NCBI GenBank assembly: GCA_030770425.1
Contig: JASJFT010000045.1
Location: 186,001 to 250,000, forward strand
Direction of reading: 5' to 3'
Length of the DNA stretch: 64,000 bases
DNA from: Darksidea phi
Lineage: Eukaryota; Ascomycota; Dothideomycetes; Pleosporales; Lentitheciaceae
Positions 22,001 through 31,794 of the stretch are shown here, piece by piece. How positions within the stretch are numbered: the first letter of the stretch is position 1; every line of letters begins with the position of its first letter. The position numbers and the translations under genes were made by a program. The notes under the pieces are model-generated. The model had not been told where the DNA came from. It made no database searches and worked only from the letters and a program-made list of their open reading frames with translations.

Positions 22001-23353
22001 CTACGCAATTATTTTTTCTCTTAGGCTCTCAACTTTACCTGCCTTGTAGTCATCCAGCCACTTCTTGACTGTTTTGCATTGCAACCCGTTATCAGCGTTG
22101 TGAACCGCCTGTTCGAAATCTACCTTCACCGTGTTGTTCTCCATGATACGGACCCATTCCGGTTGCAACTTCTGCATCTCGTCTACAAAGACTTTCCGTA
22201 GTTGGCCGCGCTCATACTCGAGGAGGTGGTCCCAGTACAGCTCGTTGATACCTTCATTGTCTAACGCATCGTCAGAGGCTTCCATGTTGACTTCATCGTC
22301 ATGGTTCGAGTCTGGCGCGTAATCGTCCTTACTTGGTCTTTCGTCCCGCACGCGGCCTTCGAGCAGTTCAGGAAATATGCATGCGCGCCATAGCGGCAGT
22401 GCGGAGACGCATTCCCAATCGATTACAGCTGTCAACCCACCTTCTTTATCCACGAGTATGTTTTGCATCGACATGTCGTCGTGGAAGAGGATACTAGGTT
22501 CGGTTTCGATTGAGTCTGGTGGGAAAATTGTTGGTAGTACTTCTAGCAGCTTCATGGCCAACGCTTTCGCGTTCTCCGCATCTTCGATCTCGCCCTCGTC
22601 GTCTGAGTGTTTTAATATGCGCTCCTGGTCTGCGAGAACGAAACGGAGACGTGCAAGGAGCCACTCATAGTTGCTCCGGAATGGTCCGCGTGAAACGTCG
22701 TGTGTTAAATGATCCGCCCAGAAGAAGATGAGAGAGACGATACGACCCAGCGTGAATGAGTCTTCCCGAAGACTCTCATTATTGCTAGTCGATGAGACCT
22801 CCTTGGTAGAAGAAAGGAAGAGGTTCCCAATGCCTTCGAACCGCTTCTGGAACAGTTGGGCTTGGTAACGTGCGAGTTGTCGGATGAGCGTTTCTTTAGC
22901 TTCCCATGCCATCTTCCTCCACCTTTTTCCCAGAACATCGCCAGGCATCTTTTCCATCAATATCCATTCAAAGCCCAGCTCGTTGCTCGCATCGGCATTC
23001 CAAGCCACAATGCCCGGCACGGGCATATCCGTCTCTTTTCTCACATATTTGATCGTGGCAATTTCGCTCGAGGTTTTGTGCTGGGGGTCTACAGGTAGCG
23101 ATGCGCGTAGCATGTACTGCTGCGAGCTATTTGGGAGCGTGATAGTATAGAGCTTGTTGAAAGCGCCTTGCGCATGGAATGTGACAGATAATTTCGCGGA
23201 ATCTGGAGTAGAAGCTTCTTGTTGTAGATGCTTTTGCGCAAGAGCCGTGATGATGTTGGCGTCGGGTTCTTTGGTCCAGCGTGGCTCGAGGCCGAAGAGT
23301 CCTTCGACCCATTCGAGGCCGTCTTGATATGGCATGGCGAAATTGTTGTGCAC
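22001..23353 (-). CDS. APH-family phosphotransferase-like protein
   Basis: Single exon, 450 residues, of the aminoglycoside-phosphotransferase/choline-kinase-like fold common in filamentous fungi; natural substrates of the fungal members are mostly unknown. The N lobe includes FNKLYTITLP and YMLRASLP with a putative ATP-binding strand, and ETDMPVPGIVAW. The catalytic loop reads LFHDDMSMQNILVD, and the metal-binding segment reads AVIDWE. A later acidic insertion (about residues 345-375) is low complexity. Two methionines (residues 1 and 7) could start it; I keep the first. Upstream 23354-23460 gives no further exon. The gene is intact. Resistance to an antibiotic should not be assumed from the family name. 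Confidence 0.85.
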   Translation of the reverse strand: MHNNFAMPYQDGLEWVEGLFGLEPRWTKEPDANIITALAQKHLQQEASTPDSAKLSVTFHAQGAFNKLYTITLPNSSQQYMLRASLPVDPQHKTSSEIATIKYVRKETDMPVPGIVAWNADASNELGFEWILMEKMPGDVLGKRWRKMAWEAKETLIRQLARYQAQLFQKRFEGIGNLFLSSTKEVSSTSNNESLREDSFTLGRIVSLIFFWADHLTHDVSRGPFRSNYEWLLARLRFVLADQERILKHSDDEGEIEDAENAKALAMKLLEVLPTIFPPDSIETEPSILFHDDMSMQNILVDKEGGLTAVIDWECVSALPLWRACIFPELLEGRVRDERPSKDDYAPDSNHDDEVNMEASDDALDNEGINELYWDHLLEYERGQLRKVFVDEMQKLQPEWVRIMENNTVKVDFEQAVHNADNGLQCKTVKKWLDDYKAGKVESLREKIIA

Positions 23354-24037
23354 GTGTTTGGGGTGTTTTATGTTGAAAAATTGTGCCGATGTTACCTGGA
23401 GTAGGTTTGAGTTACTTTAAGGTGGGGCTGATCACTGATTTAATTCAATTCGATTGATGAGTAGTAGAGATGAACAAACTATTCGCAGGGGCAGGCCCCT
23501 TTTATGCCCCATATTCGAAGCATGGTTGTTGAGAAGAGTCATTATCAAGCTTGGTAGCGAGCCAAAGTCATCCACGGATCATGAGAAGGCTCTTGAGCCG
23601 CACACGCACACACAAAAGAAAAAATACTCTCACTGCAGACGCAGTTGACGCGATCACTACTTTAAGGTAATTAATCACATTTGTTGTAGTGCGTAAGTGC
23701 TCGCTAGTGCCGGATAAGTTCTAAATCTGGTTAGAGCGCTTCTTTCTTGACGCGTTGACTTCGCGGGCGCTTCCATCGCCAGCACGTCGGCTATCGCTAC
23801 ACAATGTGGGTTAATGAACGTGCTTGGAAATGAGCAGGTATTCCACGGACGACCTCGCAAGAGAGCATCTACTCCCAACGGTTGATGTCAGATGTTCCTG
23901 ACTAATGTGGCTGAGCGCTGCATGGCGCTTTTCACCAGAGCCTGAGGCTGAGTGCCATCTCGGGGGCCAAGTGCTTCCTGTCCACGACTCCTCTCCATGG
24001 CTTTTACCAATCCTCATTTCCCATTAATACCTTCACG
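23354..24037. other. Intergenic, divergent promoter region
   Basis: The space between the APH-like gene and the HET gene at 24038, which point away from each other. A short CA/AC run lies near 23603. No gene is supported. Confidence 0.5.
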
Positions 24038-26216
24038 ATGACTGACGATAGCATTTACCTACCACTGCACCCCAAGTCGCATACTATCCGTCTCCTCGAG
24101 CTGCAGCCTGGACCATGGAGCGACGACGTTAGAGCCAGGCTTCACGAAGTCAAGATAGCTGACGCACAGGATCGTTACATAACCATTTCCTACACATGGG
24201 GAAGCATCGGCACGGTCAAGGAGGTTATCATAACCTGCAATCGTAGACGAGTACCTATCTCCGAGAACCTCTTCACGATCCTCCGGCGACTTCGACGACC
24301 AGACCGCGCAATTCTCGTATGGGCGGACGCTCTGTGTATCAACCAGACGGATGCCTCCGAGCGGACACATCAGGTTGGACTTATGGGAGAAATATACAGG
24401 AACAGCCGTGAGACGGTGATCTGGCTTGGGGAGGAGAGCTCTTCCGACGACACTGGCATCGTCGAGTACATGTCGGATAAGGACCGCATATCCTGGATGA
24501 GAGGAGCACCGCCCAGGATAGCATGGCATGGCGATGCTAGAGACCAGAAATTCCTCGATACATACCCGTTCAAAGACGGCGGAACATACCTGCACGAGTT
24601 CGTCGATGCGAATACCTCAAATGATATCTTTGGGGCCTTCTGCCTAATCCAACGCTTCGCGCAGGGTGTATCAACGGTTACCCTCCCGCTCCCGGAAGTA
24701 AATGAGAAAGCGCAGATGGAACTTGAGCAGACGCAACGAAGGTATTGCGGGGCTTCGAATACTTTGCAGCGGAGAAGGGTGTCTAGAATTTGGAACGGGC
24801 TTGAAAGGCTAATGAGTAGGCCATGGGTCAGTACTACATTCTTGCCTACTCTTTCTTGCTAACGAAAAACAGTGGTCTCGTATCTGGGTCGTTCAGGAGA
24901 CAGTGCTTTCGCGCAAAGCAACCGTACAGTTCGGCACGCTTTCAGCCCCCTGGTCAATGTTTGCCGATGCCGCCACCCACTACGCGCGAGAAAGCCACTC
25001 GCGCTGTCTGGACCTTGCGGGGACATCCTGGGGTCATGAAATTCTGACCCGGTTCAGCAACTCTGTACTTCAAATTGACGACACACGACGGCGTTACCAG
25101 GCTTCCACGAATGGTGTAACTCTACTCTCCCTGTTGTGGAAGTTTCGACCACATGAAGCAAGCGACAAACGAGACAAGGTCTTTGCACTGCTAGGTCTCA
25201 CCACGAACTGGCAGGGATTGGCACCGATGTCTCCAAACTACAATGTCAGTGCGGGCGTGGCTTTTCTCCATACCGCAATTCGTAACATCCAGAGATCAGG
25301 AAGTCTATCAGCACTGACCGGGGATCTTGATGCAGCGCTTGGCCGAAAAAGGCTGAACGATATCCCTTCCTGGGTGATGGATTGGGCTTTGCCCTGCCTC
25401 CCCACCGAGATTAGCCGTGTTGAGTCCCAAAAGATGTACAACGCTAGTGGTGGTCGTACCGGCGAAGTGTATTTCCATCAACGACACTCCATCCTTCACG
25501 CTCAAGGCGTTTATGTCGACGATGTTATTGCTGTTGGGAACGTAAGTCGACACACACAAATTAGCGACACTTGCGCAGTCATTCGTCAATGGAATTTAGC
25601 AGCAATGGTATTCGAAGAAAGATGCGGCGACTACCCTTCCGGTGGCACTTACAGCGATGCTTTCTGGAGAACGCTCATAGGCGACTTGGTACAAATGGCT
25701 AGCGTAGCGAACTCATCCGACGGGGAACAAGCTACTTATCGCAGGGCTACCGCAGATGATGCTGATGCATTCCGTGCTTGGCGTATGTGGTCCCGCTGTA
25801 TATCACGCGATACAGTCAATCGCACGGCGATCTTCACGCAGCGCGATCTCGACGAAGGTATCTCGTCGATTCACTACGCCCTGAAAACCGCAACTGCGTC
25901 CCGCCGCTTCTTTATCACGCGTAGTGGATATATGGGCATCGGTCCCAAGATCACTCAGCCTGACGATAAGCTGTATGTTCTTGAGAATAGCCGTGTGCCC
26001 TTCTTAGTTCGTCAGCACAGTCTAAGGAAATGTAAGGGTGGATCAGCGATGATGCTTATTGATCCTGTCGGTGATGATCGTCAAAGATTGTTCGGTCGTT
26101 GTTTCAATTCACATTCCTGTCATCAGCTAGTTGGTGACTGCTTTTCATACGGGTTAATGGATGGAGAGGCCTTTGAGCGTCCTGGTGCTGCGGTGACAGA
26201 CCTTTACTTGGTCTAG
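24038..26216 (+). CDS. HET-domain protein, two exons (about 710 aa)
   Basis: Heterokaryon-incompatibility domain protein. HET proteins commonly trigger a cell-death reaction after fusion of unlike strains, but many copies have no known partner. Exon 1 is 24038-24826 and exon 2 is 24873-26216, a 46-nt intron with GTCAGT donor, GCTAAC branch and CAG acceptor, located between MSRPW and WSRIWVVQE where HET genes often carry one. Motifs in order are YITISYTWG (near residue 50), ILVWADALCINQTDASER (near 90-107), GLMGEIYRNSRETVIWLG, and RIWVVQE with KRDKVFALLGL after the intron. The C-terminal 300 residues end with the DRQRLFGRC...GDCFSYGLMDGEAF segment typical of HET proteins. No NACHT or repeat domain is attached. 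The frame is intact. Confidence 0.92.
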
Positions 26217-26559
26217 GCACTGTGGAGGATCTTACTTTCCTTCTTTCCCGCTTTTAAGATACCCTTTATTTTATTCACGTTTTCCTTCTATACGTTTCTA
26301 AGCCACCTGGCTTATGTACATCCCACGCTTTTAGAGCAATACTTTCTAGGAAATGGTCGTTCCATGGTCTCTCAGATATCGCTGCAGGGAATCTTCAACT
26401 TCATATAACAATCACTCTAATTCTTGCACGTACCCGGATGAGGCGTTGACATTATGACTATACCCACGCCGCAAGAAAGCATTGTTGTACTACTTTCTCG
26501 TTGCGGATTCGTCTTCGTGCACAATACAAACTACGTTTTCTGTGATTTCCACACTTCCC
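26217..26559. other. Intergenic, 3' side of HET gene
   Basis: AT-rich 3' flank; no gene seen. Confidence 0.5.
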
Positions 26560-27480
26560 TTTTACCATGAAGCCGACTACCCTCTCTAGCCTGTTTGACC
26601 TGTTCGCTTGACAGCAGCAAGCTGTCCTCGCGAAGCAATGTATTGTGCAGTCAACTACTACTTCTAGTCGTAAATACAAGCCCAAATGGGCCTCCGGATC
26701 TAGCATACACGCAAAACCGCCAACCAATGTGCTTCATCGACGGCGTCATTGCACACCTTCTCCCCGCAGAATAGGAACGCCACCTTCTACGACAACGAAG
26801 CCTGCACCGCCTTTGCAGAAATAGTCGCCACGGGCGATGGAGTCGAGTACAACATTGAACGACCGCATATAGTGGGTATGAGATACTTTCTTCGAGAAAG
26901 TCAAGGGTGCACACGACGGTGCAGGCGGGAATGAAGATTTGGTAGTAACAAAAATGGGTAGCGCGGTCACTACAACAGGGGGTTGGCTCTTCAACGCTAC
27001 TTCCACTAAAGTATACTATTCCCGAGGATCACCATGGGATGTAATACCCGTCGAGAAACGCGACATGCGCGCTGTCCTCAAAAGTGCTGCCGATGCGTAC
27101 GCGGACCCTTCACCAATACTTCTATTACTGTGCCTTTCGCTACGCCTTGCTGTCGTATTGAAGGCGGTGCTAGTACCTGCGCGGAAGCGGAGGATAAAGA
27201 GCGTAATACTTGCGCGAAGGGGTTTTCTGATTCGTCTGTGCCGTTGAGCGATAGGTTGTATGTGGTGGATCAGGTTATGGGTATGGTGCAGGTTATGTGG
27301 AATTTGGGGGGTTTGGCGGGTAGAGGGAGGGAGGATTAAGGGGGTGCATACTATGACAGCGGGGGTGATTGGGAATGCGACGGTCGCTAAGTGGAGGAGG
27401 GAAAGGTATAAGGTTAAGGTCGAGGTCGGGGTCGAGGTCGAGGGTATCACTATTGTTAGGGCGTGTGCAAGGTGGTAGGT
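26560..27480 (+). pseudogene. Broken DUF8021-like secreted protein gene
   Basis: Three frames read in turn give one recognisable protein. 26749-26910 carries NATFYDNEACTAFAEI and PHIVGMRYFLRE. 26939-27110 carries GGWLFNATSTKVYYSRG, WDVIPVEKRDMRAVL and AADAYADP. 27105-27310 carries TVPFATPCCRIEGGAST with SDRLYVVDQVMG. 27310-27478 carries GGRIKGVHTMTAG. In intact relatives these run as one frame in the order seen here: a DTTACATFTE-like strand, WLFNAT, WD.IP..KRD, TPC.R.EGGAYT, RYVVDE.MG and H-MT. At least three frame changes, near 26915, 27105 and 27310, break it, and the presumed signal-peptide start near 26564 (MKPTTLSSLFDLFA) runs into TGA. The role of the family is not well established. 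A multi-intron reading is less likely because splice motifs are missing at the breaks. Confidence 0.6.
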
Positions 27481-28237
27481 ACAGCCCGAGTGTGGGCGTG
27501 AGGAGTGAAGTGTTTGTACACAATGCACCTTGGCTTCAATGGTTAATGTCCAGATAGAGAGTGTGTGACGGACTGTCTCCATCTTTCTTTCGCATACAAA
27601 TTTCATTCGCCCCGCAAATAGCTCAAAAGTTTTGAAAATACACCCCCTTGTGTTACATAACTTGGACAGCGGTGGACGCGGAAGGGTTTGGCTGTGTCTT
27701 CGGGAAAAATGGTTGCAGTATAAAACTCCCTCATGGGCACATTCCTAATTCGACATTAATCTTCTCTTTACTCACACTCTACGATACATGGCAATTCGCC
27801 CGAATTGCCACCACTGCCAGCGCCTCGGGCTGACACATCAAGATTAGCTACACCTTGCCCAAGTACCTTTTGCGTACATGCTTTACATAGCCTATTAAAC
27901 AACATAGTAGCATTTTAGAACATCTAGTAATATTTTTCTCTTATGTACTAAAAAAACAAGAGTAGTTCCATCTAACGTTAGTGTGCATAGAGCATGCTAT
28001 AAGGTGTGCTGGGCCAAGCACACGCTGGCATTCGCTGCTTGCCCTTTTATACAACATAGAAGCAGCTTCATACCGCTGCTGTTGATAAAAGGAAAGCCAG
28101 ACGGTATACGCTGGTCAATGTGCCAGGGTGCTCTTTCCCCTGCGCCTTCTCGTCTTTCTAGTGCTCGCCGGTTCATATTCTGTCGCCTCATAACTCCTGA
28201 TAGCGAGCCCGTGTTGTTCTTCGAAACATGAGACATA
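27481..28237. other. Intergenic, partly AT-rich
   Basis: Includes an AT-rich stretch at 27840-27975. It is the space between the DUF8021-like relic and the 3' end of the second HET gene. No gene supported. Confidence 0.5.
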
Positions 28238-29917
28238 TTATTCTAGAATGATCTTTGTTGCGTTATTTAAACTCTTGGATGACAACCCCTCCATTAAGTC
28301 TGCGAAAAAGCATTCACCAATTAGTGAATATGCATTCCCCTTCCAGCGTATCACAAATGGGACGCTTCCCCCCGAGAAAATCGCTATCCTGTCGCCCAAT
28401 GTTGCATGAGAAGGTACTAAGCCTAACCGGCCACTAGTAGATCGAAAAACTCGTCGTCCGTAGAATATCCGCGTTAATTGATTCCTTTCAGACTTGAGCC
28501 AGCCCTTGGTGTAGGATATAGATGGTAGAGCTAATATGTTGAAGTCGTTCGGTGCAGCACACTGAGGGAAGATATCTATAGCTCGAACAGTTTCACCCGT
28601 TGGTTCAAGTAAGACTCTGGAATCTGGCCATTGTTGGAAGAGGAAATCGATATTTTCCCCTTTAAGCGTGCCGCGGAATGGCAAGATGGTATCCGAAAGC
28701 GATAGTACTTCGTCGAAAATATCTCCATTGAGTGTAAGCTTTGTAAGGTCCTGTGACACCTCATATTCCGTATGAAATGTCGAGGTTTTCGAATAGGGAG
28801 CTAAAGATGTTGATTTATCATGAGAATGCCAGTCAGGGACCCAAGATGGAAGGTTGAGAGAACGTGTATGTGGAACTCTCGCTGCTCCAGCGCAGCGAAG
28901 CACATCAAGCCTTCCGGTGGTCTTGATAAGGTGGGTTGCGGTTTCTTTGTACACGGTATTGATTGCCTTCTCATAGTTCGGCTCCGGCAAAGTGGACTGG
29001 TCGTGGACTAGCGGATAGAGTCCATAAATCTTATCTCTCAGGTCTGTAGCGCCACATCGCCGGCTACGGTATAGTAGATTGAATAGTGACAGTCGATCGT
29101 CGGTGCCTTGCTGCATCATGCGTCTGCATTCATCAATAAATCCAATATGCTGGCAGATCTGCGCAGTGTCTGTGGTAGCAAACATTGGGCTCTCCGCGAA
29201 ACAACGAGCCGCATACACCAGGTCATCCCATTCCAGGTGCAGTTGACCACATGCGACATCTAACTGAGTGGCGTTTGCCGCCTCTTGAATGACCCAGACC
29301 CGCTGGAACCAGGCACGCCGAAAGAAGTACCTCAAAGCACTCCAAATCGGTGATGATTCCTCTGGCAATCCCAAGTCGCGCAAATGTTGTGCGGAAGGCT
29401 CGAGAAGTACCAAGCCTCCAAAGCGACCTTTCAGTGCCCTTAACCTACCAAACATGATCTTGACAAAATCAGTTGCTTCGGAATCTCCGCCTATCCAAAC
29501 TATGACTTTATTTGCTTTTCGATAGATCTGTCCCATAAGACGCAGTTGCTGATTGCGCTCCGCATAGTCTCTCTGATTGATGCAAAGGGCATCGACCCAG
29601 AGTGTCCGTTTTCTGCCAGGCCGACGAAGGTTGACCAGCGCCTCATGAAGATTTCTGGTTATGGGAAAGCTTCGCCCATTGCAGTTGATGATTTGTGTGT
29701 CTTCAAGGTCACCCCAGCAGTAGGATAGCGCTTCATAATTAGGTGCATCTTCTAAAGACGCATTGACTAGCTTGCAATGGATCGGGTTTGAATGATAGCC
29801 AGGTTGAAGTTCAAGGACACGAAAAGAAGCGGGCGGGCGAAGCGGTAGGTAGAGGTTTTGGTAGAGATTTCCCGCAAACGTATAGCCAAGCCGGTATGGC
29901 CACTCCCATCTTCGCAT
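28238..29917 (-). CDS. HET-domain protein, single exon (559 aa)
   Basis: Second heterokaryon-incompatibility domain protein. Motifs in order are FRVLELQPG, YEALSYCWGD (about residue 62-71), LWVDALCINQRDYAERNQQL (about 105-124), LMGQIYRKANKVIVWIG and RRAWFQRVWVIQEAA, the standard three HET blocks. The middle has GATDLRDKIYGLYPL and the tail has GDRIAIFSGGSVPFVIR with GECFFADLMEG. It differs from the 24038 protein throughout, so the two are not a recent duplication. Start is the first ATG of the frame; the hydrophobic N-terminal 25 residues ahead of the HET blocks may be genuine or may be upstream sequence. The frame is intact. Confidence 0.93.
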   Translation of the reverse strand: MRRWEWPYRLGYTFAGNLYQNLYLPLRPPASFRVLELQPGYHSNPIHCKLVNASLEDAPNYEALSYCWGDLEDTQIINCNGRSFPITRNLHEALVNLRRPGRKRTLWVDALCINQRDYAERNQQLRLMGQIYRKANKVIVWIGGDSEATDFVKIMFGRLRALKGRFGGLVLLEPSAQHLRDLGLPEESSPIWSALRYFFRRAWFQRVWVIQEAANATQLDVACGQLHLEWDDLVYAARCFAESPMFATTDTAQICQHIGFIDECRRMMQQGTDDRLSLFNLLYRSRRCGATDLRDKIYGLYPLVHDQSTLPEPNYEKAINTVYKETATHLIKTTGRLDVLRCAGAARVPHTRSLNLPSWVPDWHSHDKSTSLAPYSKTSTFHTEYEVSQDLTKLTLNGDIFDEVLSLSDTILPFRGTLKGENIDFLFQQWPDSRVLLEPTGETVRAIDIFPQCAAPNDFNILALPSISYTKGWLKSERNQLTRIFYGRRVFRSTSGRLGLVPSHATLGDRIAIFSGGSVPFVIRWKGNAYSLIGECFFADLMEGLSSKSLNNATKIILE

Positions 29918-31794
29918 GCTGATGTAGAAAGGCAGGCGAATTCAATAAAGACAGCCGAGAAGAGAGGCAAGAGGGCGGGCTGCGCACGGAGGGTAGCTTT
30001 AGGGGGTGGTGACAAAAGCGGTACCAGAACGAAGTCCCGATCAATGTGGGTTGTGGATGCGTTTCTGTAGTAAAACACAATATTCGTCTCTAGTTTGCGT
30101 ATATGTGTCAGTCGTGATGGCGTCGTGTGTAGCGTGGTGCTCACCTAAAGATGGATTCAAAGGAGCAACGCCTAGCTTAGAATTTTCGACCTTGTAAGAC
30201 TTGGCGGATTACCACGTGACCCACTGAAATAGAGTTTCGCACATCCAATCATTGCTAGCATAAGACTGTAAACTAATTGAAGGAGACGTTAATTAGCTAA
30301 TAAGGAAGTTTATTCCTAAACCTGAACCTCTCCCCTAGACACAGTCTTGCTTCTTCAAGCAATTGTATTAAGTATCACATCTCCTTTAGGGGCAGAAGGA
30401 TAATGAGTTATTGCACAAAAGAATTACTGTATTATGGGTAAGCAATATTTATATCACACCTTCTGCGGCCGCGCGCTAGCAGGGAGGATGGTCGACCCGC
30501 TCCTGCCCCGACCTTGCTCTGGAGGCCCTCGATTTTTGGGCGTGAATAAAGAGAGATGTTAGCGTAGGCGTTGGTCTTTCTGGAGGGGAAGGCGGCGAAG
30601 AAACGGTCGCCAAGAGGTTTGAAGCCCAGGCCATCATCTAGTTAGATCTTGAGAGGTTAAGATCTGGAACCTGCCTTTGGAACCCGACCCACTGCGAGGA
30701 CTAAAACGTGGTCCGCTGCGAGACCCAAAATAGGACCCTATTGCCAGGAATAGCCCAAGTATGGATCGCGGCCAGATAGTAGGCATGCCTAGGTTGATAA
30801 GTATAGCTTGTTAACTGTCCCAAACACGCCTAGGTTTTCTGTGGGTGGTTTCGGTTTAGTTCCCGCGGTGGAGCCTGGTTTAAGGCCTAAGATGCCGATC
30901 TATTGGGGCTGGACCGTGCTCGGAAACGATTTAGCGTGGCGCACCCACCATACGACCCATATCGACCATACGCTACACACGTGCGGACACAATTATTCTA
31001 ACTCCCTCCTCATCCACGCAAAAGAATTAGGTACCACTGGACGTATGTATATATATGTGTGTGTGTTCTATTATGGCCATACACCCTAAGGGTATGGACC
31101 GTTACGATACGCTAGCTATGTACATTCTATCTTCGATATACTTGCTCCAGTTTAGAAGCCAACTATAAGACCTACTAATCGCGTATCTAATACTATACTT
31201 AATATAGGAAAGAAAGATAAGTAATATACTACCGTATACTATATATAATTAGACGTTACTAGTAGGCTAGGTTATTTTCTAAGGGGCGCCCTTATTAAAG
31301 ATATGGGTTTGCCCTATCAAGGATTAGATGCACTTATCAAGGATCGGGCACACTCATTATGGATTAGGGCACGGTACCATAGTGAACGCTATCAATCTCT
31401 CTGAAAAGCAAGATTTTCTTTTATAGTAACAAAGTAATGACTGACTAGCGTCTCATAAAAAATAATAAAAAAAGCAGATCCCCTCCCTCTATAGGATAAC
31501 AAAGAGTAGTGTGTTAAAAAGACAGCGAAAGGTTGGAGATATATTGCAGTCCAATCTCAGCAGGGGAAAAAGAGGAATAAAAAAATACAACAACAGGGAT
31601 GAGTACCGCTAAGCGAACGGGAAGTGCTGTTTCGGATTGATATCGTCATACGTGCTAGTTTGTTTTGGGGAAAGGTAGTAATGTGTATGGGGGAAATGGT
31701 GTGCTCTGGTAGTCATTTGGAGTAGGAAAGACGTGCGCCAGTGAATAGAGCGAAATGAAATGCCGTTCTTACTTGTGATTGATCTGTGCACCAT
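29918..31794. other. AT-rich intergenic stretch with decayed repeats
   Basis: No gene is supported. 30240-30460 and 31120-31300 are AT-rich with dense TA and stop triplets, as in RIP-mutated transposon remains. The GC-richer segment 30470-31090 has no readable frame of note. A decayed tandem repeat lies at 31311-31376. Confidence 0.5.
31311..31376. repeat. Decayed ~20-bp tandem repeat, three copies
   Basis: Three successive units of the form (T)ATCAAGGATTAGGGCAC with base changes between them. Confidence 0.65.
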
